NCBI RefSeq assembly: GCF_018860975.1
Contig: NZ_JAHKQI010000005.1
Coordinates: forward strand, 310,001-374,000
DNA length: 64,000 nucleotides
Direction: 5' to 3'
Source: Lentibacter algarum
GTDB taxonomy: Bacteria > Pseudomonadota > Alphaproteobacteria > Rhodobacterales > Rhodobacteraceae
Shown here: positions 62,899-64,000 of the stretch, piece after piece
How the letters are laid out: the number at the start of each line of letters is the position of its first letter
How positions within the stretch are numbered: position 1 is the stretch's first letter
Translations under genes and position numbers: made by a program
Notes under the pieces: generated by a model
Databases searched by the model: none
Told to the model about the DNA's origin: nothing
The model's input: only the letters and a program-made list of their open reading frames with translations

Positions 62899-64000
62899 TA
62901 TGGCCTCCGGTTTATCAACTGCGTCAAACGTTGGTAGAGAGTGTCGATACCCGGTTGCATGGCAAATTCGTCGAGCAAGCGCCGGTAGGCGTTGTCCGCA
63001 AGTTTCATTCGCAGAGCGCCGTCGCTGGCCAGCGTGTTGAGCGCTTGTGCCAAGGCTTCAGGCGTGTCGGAGCTGAGGATACCGTGGGTGCCTGTGTCGA
63101 TAAACTCGGGGATCGCGGAGACGGATGTCGAGAGGATCGCGAGCTTTTGCGAGGCGGCTTCCATGAGCACATTGGGCAGGCCGTCGCGGTCGCCGTCTTC
63201 AGCGATGCGGCTGGGCAGAGCGAAGATGTCGGCGTTGCGCATGGCGTCAATGACAAAGGGCTGATCCTGCGCGCCATGCCATGTGATTTTGTCAGCAATG
63301 CCTGCGGCCTCGGCCTGCGCTTCCAGCTTGCCAGACAGCGTGCCGCCGCCGATGTGATGCCAGTGCCACTGCACGCTTTCGGGCAGCAGAGCGAGGGCCT
63401 CGATGAGGTTGTCGAAACCCTTCTTCTCGACCAGACGCCCGACAGACAGAATGTTGCATGTTTCAGTTCCGGCCGAGCGCTCGGGCGGCGGCGGAAAGCG
63501 CGCCATGTCGAGGCCGTGATAGATGAGCATTACGCGCTCGGGCGTGTCGGCAAGCGCGCGCAGGTGATCAGCACCGACGCCTGTGCATGTCGCCAGGAAC
63601 GCCGCGCCCTCGGTGCTGGCTTGCAGCTTCTCGCGCAGCTCCCATTCGGGCGATGTCCAGATATCTTTTGCGTGCGCCGAAACAGCCCAGGGAATGCCCC
63701 GCATGATAGCGGCATAGCGCGTGACAGAGGCGGGTGTGTGCAGGAAGTGCGCATAGAGCGCTTCGGTTTCGGCGGGCAACTCGCGGGCCATGACGCAGGC
63801 CTGCCCGAAGCGACGGATGCGGTTGCGGGTTTTGTCGCGGCGCAAGTCACCCAGCCAGATTGCCAAAGCGCGGTAAAAGCGCGGGCGCACCAAGTTACGC
63901 AACACGCCAAGGGCCGTGCGCAGGGGGGATTTGCTTAGATATTCAGGCAGATACACAAGTTTGCCGGTGAACTGATCATGTAGCGGGTGGGTTTTGGTGT
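62898..64000 (-). CDS. Glycosyltransferase (GT4 type), 5' end outside window
   Basis: Open to the right-hand edge, so the N-terminus is missing. A GTG at 63956 is not the true start because the frame continues upstream with PLHDQFTGKLVYLPEYL. Typical GT4 features: SVGRLVEKKGFDNLIEALALL (donor domain start), FALPSRIAEDGDRDGLPNVLMEAASQKL with the catalytic E..A.G pattern. It is the first visible gene of a tightly overlapping operon of at least five genes. Confidence 0.86.
   Translation of the reverse strand, partial: TKTHPLHDQFTGKLVYLPEYLSKSPLRTALGVLRNLVRPRFYRALAIWLGDLRRDKTRNRIRRFGQACVMARELPAETEALYAHFLHTPASVTRYAAIMRGIPWAVSAHAKDIWTSPEWELREKLQASTEGAAFLATCTGVGADHLRALADTPERVMLIYHGLDMARFPPPPERSAGTETCNILSVGRLVEKKGFDNLIEALALLPESVQWHWHHIGGGTLSGKLEAQAEAAGIADKITWHGAQDQPFVIDAMRNADIFALPSRIAEDGDRDGLPNVLMEAASQKLAILSTSVSAIPEFIDTGTHGILSSDTPEALAQALNTLASDGALRMKLADNAYRRLLDEFAMQPGIDTLYQRLTQLINRRP

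Noticed and set aside
62931-63938. A long plus-strand frame opposite the last glycosyltransferase
   Set aside because: Shadow of a well-supported GT4 gene in GC-rich DNA.

Overview
The window looks like chromosomal DNA from a marine alphaproteobacterium of the Roseobacter group (Rhodobacterales). The evidence is the moderately high GC content, a GcrA cell-cycle regulator, a candidate CtrA box (TTAA-N7-TTAA), an HpsN-type sulfonate dehydrogenase, a StcD/DgcA-like demethylase, PBP1C paired with an alpha-2-macroglobulin, and several small families typical of Rhodobacterales. The genus cannot be fixed from the sequence alone. I saw no tRNA, rRNA, CRISPR array, insertion sequence, integrase or prophage gene.

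Layout. 1-3.5 kb: a cut nitroreductase, a solitary Tat-exported peptide-binding protein behind a hairpin-rich leader, then serB. 3.6-6.5 kb: serC (with a candidate serC-motif leader) and serA, divergent from serB. 6.5-10.5 kb: a small helical protein, a PPP-type phosphatase, a membrane protein and an acetyl-CoA acetyltransferase. 10.5-18 kb: pbpC overlapping a large thioester alpha-2-macroglobulin. 18-28.3 kb: a hybrid kinase, yaaA, recQ, YggT, a UMF1-type MFS transporter, mepA, a phytase-like esterase, a queuosine-precursor transporter, a tiny independent transcription unit, and arfB. 28.3-30 kb: an AT-rich DUF262 + HEPN-like pair, a candidate defence cassette. 30-34.3 kb: pncB, a hybrid kinase and pncA. 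34.3-38 kb: trhO and a small polysaccharide group (export lipoprotein, epimerase, sugar transferase). 38-42.1 kb: a demethylase coupled to a ProC-like reductase, gcrA, and a decayed EamA transporter. 42.3-48.9 kb: argD-argF-panE, a sulfatase, a Pit phosphate transporter and a NUDIX hydrolase. 48.9-54.2 kb: hrpB, meaB, an hpsN-like gene and a small lipoprotein. 54.2-59.1 kb: lepA with an Ala-rich repeat protein on one side and an AT-rich trypsin-like protease on the other, bounded by two inverted copies of a structured repeat. 59.2-64 kb: a small membrane protein and a tightly overlapping operon of three glycosyltransferases, a histidine phosphatase and a polysaccharide deacetylase, running off the window edge.

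Genes that work together include the three serine-biosynthesis genes, the two nicotinamide-salvage genes around a sensor kinase, argD-argF, the murein and envelope-guarding pair pbpC/alpha-2-macroglobulin, and the surface-glycan groups at 35-38 kb and 59-64 kb. The least explained signals are non-coding. Arrays of TGCA cores at about 12-bp spacing lie in three intergenic regions (near 9.2, 27.8 and 54.4 kb). A hairpin element whose two copies differ by a compensatory base pair sits at the 3' ends of two accessory genes. A small unit at 27.5-27.75 kb carries its own promoter-like -35, ribosome-binding site, 30-codon ORF and strong terminator.
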